This document shows positions 22,335 to 34,016 of a stretch of DNA of 64,000 nucleotides, one piece after another (the stretch's first letter is position 1; each line of letters starts with the position of its first letter). The stretch comes from Amaurobius ferox (lineage: Eukaryota > Arthropoda > Arachnida > Araneae > Amaurobiidae). The notes below the pieces were generated by a model that did no database searches, was not told where the DNA came from, and worked only from the letters and a program-made list of their open reading frames with translations. The translations under genes were made by a program, and so were the position numbers. Where the stretch lies: positions 36,291,003-36,355,002 of the forward strand of contig OX578140.1 in NCBI GenBank assembly GCA_951213105.1. The letters are read 5' to 3'.

Positions 22335-22582
22335 ACACAATTTGATCATGTGACATCTTTTAGTAACACAATTTGATCATGTAACATCTTTTAGTAACAC
22401 AATTTGATCATGTAACATCTTTTAGTAACACAATTTGATCATGTAACATCTTTTAGTAACACAATTTGATCATGGAACATCTTTTAGTTGCACAATTTGA
22501 TCATGTAACATCGTTTAGTTACAAAATTTGATCGTGTAACATCGTTTAGTTACAAAATTTGATCGTGTAACATCTTTATGCA
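22335..22582. repeat. 31-bp minisatellite, eight copies
   Basis: Direct repeats of ACACAATTTGATCATGTAAC followed by ATCTTTTAGTA, starting at 22335, 22366, 22397, 22428, 22459, 22490, 22521 and 22552. Copies 2-4 are identical; later copies drift to ACAAAATTTGATCGTG. No spacers separate the units. Confidence 0.95.
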
Positions 22583-23826
22583 ACATTTATACACGGAACC
22601 CCTGACACTCCACGCCATTTATATGTTGCTAATAGTCGCCGCTTGTATAGCTCAAAATTTTTCTCAGAAAATCTCTGCCGTTCAATCAATATTTACATAC
22701 AAATATTCATAGCAATCAAAAGAAAATTTGAGTTAATATAATTATACATCAATTTGATTTAAAATATTCCATAAATAAGTTTTCTCTGAAATTTACAGAG
22801 AAACATTTCAATTTTTCTGTTCCCACTTTTTTATTCTCTTAATCTCCATTGCCTTCTTTTTGCCATTTTTTTTTCTTTTCAAGCAAAAGATTTGAAATTG
22901 AGCAACGTCGGTGGTGCATTTGCGGGCATTTTTTTTTCAGTTTTACAAAACATTTATTTCACTCAAGAATTTTAGACTCTTCACTTCCATATTTTCTTTC
23001 AAATTATTCCATTCATCCACTTTCAATAGCTAATTTCTTTTTCCACATAATACCTCCGCGTCGTAAAAATTCGTTTTTCTGAAGACGCTTCTCTCTATTT
23101 GGACGCATTCTTGAAAAAAATGTATAATTTTACAAAACTGCGGGTTTTAATAGTCTCTCGATTAAGAAAGAGAATGTGAAAAAGACGTAAAGAAATGCGG
23201 CTCATGTAGTTAACTCATTAGCACTTGAGTATTCTCAAACATTTGAAAAGGACTGTCTGTCTGTAAACCTCCTTAAGAAAAATTAGAGGTACAACTCCTT
23301 TTGTATTTGAAGTGAGTATATTTAAATATATTAATTAGTCAAATGTGATTTTATTTTCAATTTCAACACATTTCAATATTAACTTGCGAATTAGCATATT
23401 TTATCAGAATTAGTAAATTGTGTTTCCTTGTTGAAATCAAACACGGGGAGTCTTTTGTCTGGATGAGATGAACAGTGATGCTTGTACCCTACGACAAGGA
23501 TTTTAATTTTTAAGCGCTCAACTAGTTATTAGCCATCCATGGACCATGATATTACTATATTCTACTCGTCAGCATGGACATATAAATTAAATGACCAGTG
23601 TGACAAGATTTTTTAGACGTTTCTACTGGCAACAAGTGAAAAATCTACTAAAATCTACCGTCTTCGGAATTCAAATCTACCAAAAATCTACTAATAAAAT
23701 TGAATCAAATATCTAGTAACGTATTAAGCTTCAAATTTAGTAATTTTTAATTTATAGGGAGCAAGGAACAATGCAAATACCCCCTCCCCAATAAAATGGG
23801 GAATGTTCAATATGCGAGATTTTATT
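22583..23826. other. Non-coding, no gene seen
   Basis: AT-rich. A Phe/Ser-rich open frame at 22849-23082 is low complexity. Near 23620-23700 the words AAATCTACTAAAATCTACC and similar recur; comparable TCTACT-rich sequence lies at 26110-26250. Confidence 0.5.
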
Positions 23827-24743
23827 ATTACTTTCCTTATATACATAATGTATAAGGAAAGTATTGTGACGGGGTCGAAAATTCGAATTCGAGTTTTCGA
23901 CGGGAGAGCACGTTTCAAGCATACCTGATCACAAATCAAACATTTTTGAAGTGATGACTGTGTGTGTGTGTGTGTGTGTGTGTCAGTGAGTCTGTGGAGA
24001 CGATAACTGACGAACGAATGGACCGATTCGAACAAAATTTGGTACAAAAATCACAATCCGTAAACACTGGAAGCCTATTGTTTTTATACGCAATCGAATG
24101 TTCAGAACCCCCCTAAATTTTCGAGTGAAATTTTGAAAATTCGCCAAAAAATCAAAACCGCTAATAAAGTTACGCAAATAGACATTTCTTATGTAATTTT
24201 TCCTTAGAAAACGATTGACATAAATTTTAGAACGCTAACATGAACCGTTCTCGAGATATTGCACATTTTTGAAAAAAATTATCAAAAAGTCATAAAAAAA
24301 AATCTATTGAAAAACATGTTCACTTTTCATATGTAATACCATGCGATAAATTGGGTGACATCATTCTCGTGGATCTAGCTCGTTCCATTCATGAAAAAAG
24401 ATACTTTGAGTAATACTTTCGTATTTGATCGCCAATAGTCATTTATCTACTGTAAGAATAACTTATTTCTTCGTCCATAACGCCTGGCGAGATTTTGGGG
24501 ACGATTTTGGCGGAATGTCGCCAACTTGGCGACTTTTTGAAATGTTGCCCAAATAACGAAAATCTCGCCAAATGGATAAAAATAACGTTAAATCAATAAA
24601 AATGACGACTAATTGTCGAAAATTCAATATCTTGGAAAGAATATAAATATCTACTATAAGAAAACCTATTTTTATACTGTAAAAGTAGTAAATTCATTAC
24701 ATTATATAAGGAAAGTCATGTGTTGCCCACATCAGATTTTTTT
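23827..24743 (+). mobile_element. Interspersed family H, copy 4
   Basis: Close to the family consensus: terminal hairpin CTTTCCTTATATACATAATG / TATAAGGAAAG, TTCGAATTCGA palindrome, short (GT)n at 23959-23982, conserved body, and the TATATAAGGAAAGTCATGTG - TGCCCACATCAGA end with a T run. Confidence 0.88.
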
Positions 24744-27090
24744 AATTCCCAGAGCAGTTATATTCTAGCGGGACAAAAAGCCACCTGATTAGTTTAATGC
24801 GTGTCAGAATACTACTTTCTGTTATCTACGTTTCTAGCGTTTTGCTTATATTTTTCATACTTTAAACGTTACTAAAAGAAAATAAGCGAATTATTATCAA
24901 ATTTAATCAAGGAATCTGGCATATATTACTAATATTCAATGTCGAATCTGGATACCGCAATTTTTCTCTCTCTTATTTGATTAAAATGATCAGGCAAGCC
25001 ATTATTTACCTTAAGTACAGCCTTCGAATTTTAACTATCGTTCCCAAAAAGTTTTACACTTCTTAAGGACAACAAATTATCCCCCAAACCGTATCCTTTA
25101 TCCCCCTATCTTTGCTACTCTGCCCGAAGTCGTCCGACTAATCCGCAGCAATTGGATGGCAGATAATTGCTTAGTGACTGCGCTGTTTTTTTTATACCGA
25201 GGAAGAATGCTCTTTTTTGTTTTTGAAACTGGTTGATACATTTAATCAATTTTTTTATGCCGTTACTAGCAAAATATTTTTATTTTCCGAGTAATAAGCA
25301 TTTTGAGCAATTGTTTATACCAATTTTTAGAGTTTGATAATTGACAAAAAGAAATTCTATTAACAAGCTCTTTGTTGTCCCGCCTCCCTCCCCAGTCTGT
25401 CCTTGGCCATTTAAATTTTTTTCCGATACCGTCTTTTAGCTGTCCTTAGTGTTAGATTTTGTCTTCAGATTTCCCTAATTTTTATTCACAATTTTATTTC
25501 ACAAGTATTTCTCTAATTTTAATTTACACCCGAATGAACAGTGATAACATACTTAGCCTGTTTAATGCGTATATTTTGGATAACATATTGGTCTATGAGG
25601 AATAATTCTTTTAATTACATACCTATATAAATAAGATTATCATTATTTATTATCATGTATGATATAAAATGACATGATTTGTGATCATAGGTTGGCCAAT
25701 GTCCTCGAATGATGAATTTTTTCAAGGAATTTTTTCGTTGATTTGCCATTAAATCAAGGTTTCAAAATAAATGTGTTGGCGGAGTCAGAATGTCGAAATT
25801 ATTTTTCGTACAAATAAATTGTAATATAAATTAATGAACTCAAGAACTATACATATTTAAAACATCATCTTTTTCACCTTTATTCTTGAGTTGCCCATAA
25901 AGGAGAACGAACACTTTCGAAAGGCGGCGGCTCCTCCCCCCACCCCGAATGTTTTTTGTTTTGTTTTTTAAGACAAAACAGGCAAAATCTAGTGCTGTTA
26001 GATTTATACAATTTGAACAATTAGAACAATTTGATAACACAGATTCAAACCTTGAAGTCCGTTAACGTCAGCAAAAGACGATACAATAAATTTTTCTTCG
26101 AAGTCAAGCTTTTCAAAAAATCTACTAAAAATTCTACGGAAAAAAATTATTTCTACCAAAATTCTACTGAAAAACGAAATCTACTTAATTTTCTACTAGA
26201 CCTTAAAATTTCGCCCAGAATCTAATGAAAAGGTAAAAATCTACCGAACCTGGTTATACTATAAATTTTTATTATAAAACTTCTTAAAGTAAGTTTTATT
26301 TTATTTTTCTGATAGAAGTATGTATTAACCTTCGGTGATAAAAGGCATTATATTAGCCCCCACCAGCAGTTAACAAAATTGTAAACGCTCATAATGGCAA
26401 TAAAGCAAGTTCTACCAGATGTTATATTCAAGTAAGTACTCGACTGGTCGACCCTCCATCACTCGTGAATCCTGGTGTTGAAGAGTGATCACATGAAAGC
26501 ATTCTTGCTCAAATAACATATTATTGAACCAATTGCAGACCATATAGCATACTTATAAAAGTATGGCGTATTAGATTCTTATGCATAAAAATCAAAATTT
26601 ATATGCACTCTAACATTCATCTAACAAATTATCAAACGCCCATATCACGAACTCTATACATGGAATATGTGATTTTAAGAAATGTATGAAAAGAAAATGT
26701 TTATATTCGATATTGAAGATATCCAGCTTTGAAAGAATAGGCCGCTATAAAATATGTTTAACCCTTCGGCGTACTCAGTATCACCACATACTACAGTACT
26801 GACGTACTGAGTCATGAGCGCTATGATAAATCATACCGAACAAATAAAAAAAACTGGCAAAACCAAATATGGTATCGTCACTTAGTGTGATAGAAGAAAA
26901 ATAAGAAATGCAGAGAATATGAATGGATTTCATTTTTTATTTTATTGTTTGCTTCTTAAGGTCATATTCTCTGCTATTTTCTTTTTAATATTTCTTGTTG
27001 CACTATTTTATTTGGGTTGATTTCTCTGCGTCAAATCTTGAAATCAATTTTTGACACACTTCTGCGGAGTCAATTTTCTTGTAATTTTAC
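24744..27090. other. Non-coding, no gene seen
   Basis: No supportable gene in 2.3 kb. Notable pieces are the TCTACT-rich block at 26110-26250 and a TTTAACCCTTCGGCG word at 26757 beside a small inverted repeat (TACTCAGTA... TACTGAG). That resembles some piggyBac-like ends but has no matching partner. Confidence 0.5.
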
Positions 27091-27105
27091 ACACATGCGT
27101 ATTGG

Positions 27106-29154
27106 AGGGCGCGGTAGCCCATTGGTTAGCGCGCTGAAGTTGCACTCGGTAGGCCCGGGTTCGATTCCAGCCACTGCCAAAGCTGCCGCCGTGTTCACGC
27201 GGAGTACGATCACGTTAAACATGTAGGTCCGTAAGTCCTTCGGAGAGGTTGGTGGTAGGGGAAGGAGGGTACGGTCCCTGTGGATGCGTCCCCCACTGGG
27301 TTCCGGTCTAAATTGGGTGGCACTTCCCGGCCGTCCAAACAGTTACCTTACACCTTTCTGGTAGGTCGGACGGTCTGGGTTTTAACACATGCGTATTGGA
27401 GGGCGCGGTAGCCCATTGGTTAGCGCGCTGAAGTTGCACTCGGTAGGCCCGGGTTCGATTCCAGCCACTGCCAAAACTGCCGCCGTGTTCACGCGGAGTA
27501 CGATCACGTTAAACATGGGGGTCCGTAAGTCCTTCCGAGAGGTTGGTGGTAGGGGAAGGAGGGTACGGTCCCTGTGGATGCGTCCCCCACTGGGTTCCGG
27601 TCTAAATTGGGTGGCACTTCCCGGCCGTCCAAACAGTTACCTTACACCTTTCTGGTAGGTCGGACGGTCTGGGTTTTAACACATGCGTATTGGAGGGCGC
27701 GGTAGCCCATTGGTTAGCGCGCTGAAGTTGCACTCGGTAGGCCCGGGTTCGATTCCAGCCACTGCCAAAACTGCCGCCGTGTTCACGCGGAGTACGATCA
27801 CGTTAAACATGGGTGTCCGTAAGTCCTTCCGAGAGGTTGGTGGTAGGGGAAGGAGGGTACGGTCCCTGTGGATGCGTCCCCCACTGGGTTCCGGTCTAAA
27901 TTGGGTGGCACTTCCCGGCCGTCCAAACAGTTACCTTACACCTTTCTGGTAGGTCGGACGGTCTGGGTTTTAACACATGCGTATTGGAGGGCGCGGTAGC
28001 CCATTGGTTAGCGCGCTGAAGTTGCACTCGGTAGGCCCGGGTTCGATTCCAGCCACTGCCAAAACTGCCGCCGTGTTCACGCGGAGTACGATCACGTTAA
28101 ACATGGGGGTCCGTAAGTCCTTCCGAGAGGTTGGTGGTAGGGGAAGGAGGGTACGGTCCCTGTGGATGCGTCCCCCACTGGGTTCCGGTCTAAATTGGGT
28201 GGCACTTCCCGGCCGTCCAAACAGTTACCTTACACCTTTCTGGTAGGTCGGACGGTCTGGGTTTTAACACATGCGTATTGGAGGGCGCGGTAGCCCATTG
28301 GTTAGCGCGCTGAAGTTGCACTCGGTAGGCCCGGGTTCGATTCCAGCCACTGCCAAAACTGCCGCCGTGTTCACGCGGAGTACGATCACGTTAAACATGG
28401 GGGTCCGTAAGTCCTTCCGAGAGGTTGGTGGTAGGGGAAGGAGGGTACGGTCCCTGTGGATGCGTCCCCCACTGGGTTCCGGTCTAAATTGGGTGGCACT
28501 TCCCGGCCGTCCAAACAGTTACCTTACACCTTTCTGGTAGGTCGGACGGTCTGGGTTTTAACACATGCGTATTGGAGGGCGCGGTAGCCCATTGGTTAGC
28601 GCGCTGAAGTTGCACTCGGTAGGCCCGGGTTCGATTCCAGCCACTGCCAAAACTGCCGCCGTGTTCACGCGGAGTACGATCACGTTAAACATGGGGGTCC
28701 GTAAGTCCTTCCGAGAGGTTGGTGGTAGGGGAAGGAGGGTACGGTCCCTGTGGATGCGTCCCCCACTGGGTTCCGGTCTAAATTGGGTGGCACTTCCCGG
28801 CCGTCCAAACAGTTACCTTACACCTTTCTGGTAGGTCGGACGGTCTGGGTTTTAACACATGCGTATTGGAGGGCGCGGTAGCCCATTGGTTAGCGCGCTG
28901 AAGTTGCACTCGGTAGGCCCGGGTTCGATTCCAGCCACTGCCAAAACTGCCGCCGTGTTCACGCGGAGTACGATCACGTTAAACATGGGGGTCCGTAAGT
29001 CCTTCCGAGAGGTTGGTGGTAGGGGAAGGAGGGTACGGTCCCTGTGGATGCGTCCCCCACTGGGTTCCGGTCTAAATTGGGTGGCACTTCCCGGCCGTCC
29101 AAACAGTTACCTTACACCTTTCTGGTAGGTCGGACGGTCTGGGTCTCAACAACA
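27106..29154 (+). mobile_element. Tandem array of seven SINE copies
   Basis: Seven head-to-tail copies start at 27106, 27400, 27694, 27988, 28282, 28576 and 28870, a strict 294-bp period. Each unit has an A box (TAGCCCATTGG in GCGCGGTAGCCCATTGGTTA) and a perfect B box (GGTTCGATTCC), so it is a tRNA-type pol III SINE. ACACATGCGTATTGG occurs before the first unit (27091-27105), between all units, and after the last (29155-29169): it is the original target-site duplication, co-amplified. The first six units end GGGTTTTA; only the last has the full GGGTCTCAACAACAA tail. Unit 1 differs at several bases (AAAGCTGCC, CATGTAGGTCC, CCTTCGGAGAG) and unit 3 by one (CATGGGTGTCC); the others look identical. 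Confidence 0.97.
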
Positions 29155-29216
29155 ACACATGCGTATTGGCGATGACAATATAACGTGTCATCAAATGTCA
29201 TACCAGATTGTAACCC

Positions 29217-29309
29217 CCCCCCCCCCCCCACGGAATAATGCGCAGGATTTCTCGTAAAATTCCCATTATTGTAAGATAGTTTTAAAATCTTCCTCTCTCT
29301 CTCTCTCTC

Positions 29310-29361
<52 letters not shown>
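29217..29361. repeat. Poly-C, (TC)n and (TA)n microsatellites
   Basis: A C run at about 29213-29229, then (TC)n near 29291-29308 and an imperfect (TA)n tract to 29351, followed by (TG)n. A compact cluster of simple repeats just right of the SINE array. Confidence 0.9.
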
Positions 29362-29362
<1 letters not shown>

Positions 29363-30173
29363 CGCATTATGCGCGTATTATATATTGGGCATATTGTTTT
29401 CTGTAACGTTGTTTACGGATTTCCGTATAAACATCCTTTTGCAATTAGTAAAAACTGAATTAAAGTAAAATTAGCTGCGTTTGCGCTGAATTGGTGTCAA
29501 TTTTTATCTCAGTTTTATCATATTTTTATTATAATGTCAAGTATTTCTATATTTTATTGATTTAATTTTTCATAATTACTTGGAATTGGTTATTATTCTA
29601 TTTTTCTAATGTGTGTGTGTGAGAGAAAGAGAGAGAGAGAAAGAGAGAGAGATGAAGCCGCATTTTACATTCAATATATATATATGATCTCATTTTTGTC
29701 GGAAAATTAAAAAGGAGTAAGGCAGTATATTGAACTTCTTTTAACTATCTTACAACTATGGTCTTATGTAAAGTGCAAACGGTTTTTGGCGGTCTATTTC
29801 GCAAAAAAAAAACTTTTGTTTTCCGGGAACCCCTTATATTTTAAGGGGACTCGGTACCCTTTGAACATTTTTTTTCTGTTTAAGCATTTTACAATACTAT
29901 TTTTGCATATTATTAAATGATTAAAAAAAACTTCTATTTTCCGGGAATCCCTTATATTTTAATATATTAAAATGTTCCACTGGACTAAGCTGTGTGCACA
30001 AAATCTCAGATCTTTTAAACATAAGAAAGCATGTTAAAAATGCCTTCAAAGAAGTTGAAACAGACATCCAGCCAGAAAAACATCGGTCATGACGAATTCA
30101 ATAAAGTATTTTAAAAAGGTTTGATGGAATATCTGATGAAAAATTGATTACGAAATCCAAATAACTGAGAAGT
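29362..30173. other. Non-coding, no gene seen
   Basis: AT-rich. A purine microsatellite (GAGA-rich) at 29620-29652. The sequence TTCCGGGAAnCCCTTATATT occurs twice (29821 and 29939), a small direct duplication. Confidence 0.5.
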
Positions 30174-30656
30174 ATGTAATAAAATATTATAAGAAATCTT
30201 TTTAAATTACATTGTTTTAGTAAAATGCACTGTAAAGTAAAAAAAAAATTGGGGCTATCGCAACATTTTTGGTCATATGCGACTCAAAATAAAATCGTGG
30301 GGCTCACATAAAAGAACTGCATTTTAACATTAACAGAATTTTAAGGAACAATAAAAGTGGTAACATAGAAATGACATATATAATAATAGCAGATTGTTAA
30401 ATCAAAATTGTCAAATCGAAATTTAAATGAACTGAATGAAATCATTCTTATATATGTCATTTATGTTATCACTCCTATTGTTTCTTAAAATTCTGTTAAT
30501 GCCCAAATACATTTATTTTATGGACGCTCCACGGTTTTAATTTTTGTCGCATATGACCAAGAATGTTGCGATAGCTAAAAATTATGTTTTTACTTCTAGT
30601 GCATCTTACTAAAACAGTAACTTAAAAAGATGTTTTTAAATATTTTATTTTACTTC
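30174..30656. mobile_element. ~480-bp foldback element
   Basis: Two arms of about 230 bases are inverted copies. The left arm holds AAATTACATTGTTTTAGTAA, GGCTATCGCAACATTTTTGG, CATATGCGAC and AGAATTTTAAGGAACAATA. The right arm has the complements ATTGTTTCTTAAAATTCTGT, GTCGCATATGACC, AAGAATGTTGCGATAGC and CTTACTAAAACAG. The centre is near 30410. A diverged copy of the right arm is at 43142-43360. No coding sequence; transposition mechanism unknown. Confidence 0.8.
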
Positions 30657-32511
30657 TCTCTTGTCAAACTTGGTGGCGCTGCCATACTGTGTTCCAGTCT
30701 TTTAACCACTTTTCTATTTGCTCTGGCATGGTGTGATTCTGTTTTGGTAGCTCAGGTCTAAACTTGTTCGCACTGAAGAAGAAAAACAAAAGGTTTTCGA
30801 AACGTACGTCTGCTTACTAAACTTTATTACCACAGCAATTTACCATTGTGATATATTTTATTAGTGTGTAAATCGGTTGAACTCTATACGTTATGAGCTA
30901 TCATAAAAACCAGAAATATTTTTAATTACAGATACATTGGAATTAGATGTATGGGAATAAAAATTGTACCTAAACATTTCCCCTTGACTCGTCATTATTC
31001 ACTAAAAAAGGGGCATCAAGAGCAATCACATAGTTCCGTATATATAGTTTAGAATTGTATTTTTGCTCATTCCCTTTTATATATTAGATTTATCTGACAT
31101 TTTTTCACCCTTTCTTTTTTAACTGCTTTGAATATTTCAACCATATTAAACTGTATTTGGAACTTTATCACTGAATTAAGTGCAACTAAAATTAAAATTT
31201 AATAATAAAAATTCTGATAACAAATTTCTTTACCACAAAACCAAAGAATACTTAAAACCTACTTAATTTTACTTAACTATCCTTAATCAAAATATGCATA
31301 ATTTTCAACAGCTTTCTGGAGAGTATATATTTAGAGCTTATAAAAATAATTATTTTGTTTAAAAACTTTACATACGTACATTTGGCAATCATGAAAGCGG
31401 TAATATATTTTTTAAGTCATAATGAGGTCTTTATAAACTTAATTACGTTACGATTTTTCTGTTTACAACACACTTTTATCATTTACATTTTCCCAAGGAC
31501 TTTACTGCAAACTTGTGCTGTTCATTAAGTGCATTATGTTAAGATTAAAAGAATTTCAAAGCAAGGCCATTTTTGTTCATTTCGAATATTTTTGAATTCT
31601 TAGTTTTACATGTAGCCCTTATCAGGTTTGTAAAAACAGAACTTAAAATCTCATAATTTCAGAATTTTGCGGAATAGTTATATATATATATATATATATA
31701 TAATTTTTATCTTTTATTTTGAACCTCGTACTTTCACTCTTTCACATAAATTTGTTAAGTTGTACAATGGGAACTCAAATACCATTTTCAGCTATTTCAG
31801 ACTGCTGATTAAAATACTTTGCTCCTAAAATATTATCATGAAACTACAAACCACATTTGTTTGTAAAATTAAAATACTTTTATACTTTTAATTTATTTAT
31901 TCACTTTCTAAACCCTATTTAAACAAGTAATTCCACGACAATAGTAATTGTGTATTTCAGAAAATAAAGTGCATGTTTTTGTGCGTGTTTCCAAATTTGG
32001 GAGCAACTTTTTTATTATATAAAATACGAATCATAAATGTGGAATTAAAACTCTTTTTAGCATTTTTCACTAAATTTAATATTTTATGGGGATTTGATAA
32101 ATAGTATTTGATAAAAAATGTTATTACTTATTAAATCGACTTATGTTATTCTATATTATGTTAGATATATATATATATAATTGAAAATATGTTTGTTTCT
32201 TTGTCTGTTTGCCTATTCCGTATACAAATCCACAAGTGTGTGCTTTTTTTTGAACCAGGAGATATTAATAAAAAGTGCAAAATTATACCTTCCATAGAAA
32301 TAGCATTATGGAGACGACTTTTTCTTCGAAGATGATATATTTGAAGAAAATTATGTGATTTATTAAAAAAGAAATTAAATCAATTTGTTTCTTTTTATTC
32401 GGCAGATGACTTTTTATTCAATATATACAATTTAAATGATGGAGAAATTAAAATAAATTTTATAAATAAACGTTATTAAACTTTCAATTGGATTATATCA
32501 GATATGGAATA
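30657..32511. other. Non-coding, no gene seen
   Basis: Contains GGTTTTCGAAACGTACGTCTGC near 30795 after CTGAAGAAGAA. This word pair is often seen near retroelement 3' ends, but there is not enough to call one. (TA)n tracts lie at 31679-31702 and 32166-32180. No gene. Confidence 0.45.
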
Positions 32512-33761
32512 CTAGGGTCACACTTAAATTTTTTAGATACGTCTAAGTGGTACAAGTTAAACTTGCCAACTCTTGGGAGTGTCCAAAGTACTCCCCTCCA
32601 ACATCAATGTACTTCAAGCCATCCATTTCTTGGAATCAATGAAAAATATGCTTTTATAGCCTCATCAATCTCATCTTCGGCATGAAAACGATGCCCACGT
32701 GCATTTTTTTAGATTAAAAAATAGTTAAAAGTCATACATAGCAAGATCAGAAGAATAGGGTGGTTGTTCTATGATTTTGATGTTTTTTTGTTCAAGAAAT
32801 TCAACTCTCGGTCTTGCTGAATGAGAAGATGCATTGTCATGGTGAAGCATGAGTCCCCTAACATTCACTTCCTGAAGAATTTCTGGAAGACACCTAGTTA
32901 TGTACCAATTAGCCGTAACTGTCTTCTGTCCTTCTAGTATTATGGCTTTGAGCAGACCTGCATTTCTGAAGAACACGACATACATTACTTTTTTCATTGC
33001 TCGTTGTCTTTTCACCATTGTTGGTTTGGGGTCATCTTCAAAGACCCATACTTTACTTCCTTGAAGTGTTGGAACGTCAAAAAACGGTATGTACATTTCA
33101 TCACCAGTTATGATTTTAGAAATAACGCGATGTTCACCATCATTAAATAATTTTAGGGTTTCTTTACTAATTCTGACACTCTCCACTTTTTGGTGTTTTG
33201 TTAAATTATGGGAGACCCAACGACAAACTAATTTTTTCATATGCAGTTAGTTCTTCATGAATAATTTTATGTATAGCTGTGGATCCAATGTTAAGTTCCT
33301 TCTGTATCATATGATAGGTACAACGATTATCATCGATTAATCGCTTTTCGATTATCATCGTTTTTCGAATGGCCGACACATTTTCTGGGACTACAGCTGA
33401 CAAAAGTCTTCCCGTGTGTTCTTCATTCAGGAGAGAATTTTGACCTCTTTTAAACTCTGTAAACCATTTGAATACAGTGCCACGAGATGGAATAAACTTT
33501 CCATATGTTAATTGTAGATGCTGAAGAGATTTTTCTTGATTTAGCCCCACTTTAAAATCATAGAAAATCATAGCTTGATAATGCCCTTGTGTCAAACTCC
33601 ATTTCCCTTTCATTCAAAATTTATTCCACGATAGCTAAATTGTAATTGTTGCCACAAGTTATCGTCGGCGGACATAAAACAGTTCAAATATAAATATCCG
33701 ACCAATAATTTTTTTCTAGCACATATCGTCTGCCCTTGTTTCAATTTCAGTGTGACCCTCG
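32512..33761 (-). mobile_element. Nearly complete mariner element
   Basis: Element of 1,250 bp with inverted ends: left CTAGGGTCACACTTAAAT, right (complement) CGAGGGTCACACTGAAAT. It is flanked by TA on both sides (32510-32511 and 33762-33763), the mariner target-site duplication. The transposase lies antisense inside. Left arm and body are only mildly damaged, so this is the youngest mariner in the window. Confidence 0.9.
32595..33613 (-). pseudogene. Mariner transposase, frameshifted
   Basis: The minus-strand reading frame starts at 33613 (MKGKWSLTQGHYQAM). The N-terminal ~130 residues include the DNA-binding region, with FKWFTEFKRGQNSLL and the second helix-turn-helix around NIGSTAIHKIIHEEL. 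A frameshift near 33230 moves coding to the next frame, which runs from 33240 to 32725. That frame holds WVSHNLTKHQK, the catalytic block IITGDEMYIPFF (first Asp present), VWVFEDDPKPT, LHHDNASSHSARP (second Asp) and PPYSSDLAMYDF (third Asp), so the DD34D triad is intact. A stop follows YDF, and the C-terminal part (RGHRFHAEDEIDEAIKAYF, 32690-32600) continues after further small breaks. Inactive as it stands because of at least two reading-frame breaks. Confidence 0.9.
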
Positions 33762-34016
33762 TATGAGATTGCGGGAATGATTAACATTTTCAATTTCAAG
33801 CTATATATTTTATTTTAGCAACGAATTTTCAAACTCATGTATTTTCTATTTGACTCAATCCATTATTGAGACAGGATGAAAATAGTTCTGGTATATATTC
33901 TACCATTTTAACGTCTTCCTTTTGGCGTATGTTAACCGATCCACATTTGTTGTAAATTAGTGTAGAAAAGGGATGATTGATTCTTTGAAGGGATCTTTGA
34001 TTTGCCCATAAAAATA

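Noticed and set aside
22335..22582. Regular 31-bp direct repeats resembling a CRISPR array
   Set aside because: There are no spacers between the repeats and the setting is eukaryotic; it is a minisatellite.
26757..26830. piggyBac-like end TTTAACCCTTCGGCG
   Set aside because: No matching inverted end or clear TTAA duplication was found.
27095..29128. Seven similar 69- to 89-codon open frames starting MRIGGRGSPLVSAL
   Set aside because: They lie wholly within the SINE units and begin inside the target-site duplication; the reading frame is a by-product of identical non-coding units, not a protein family.
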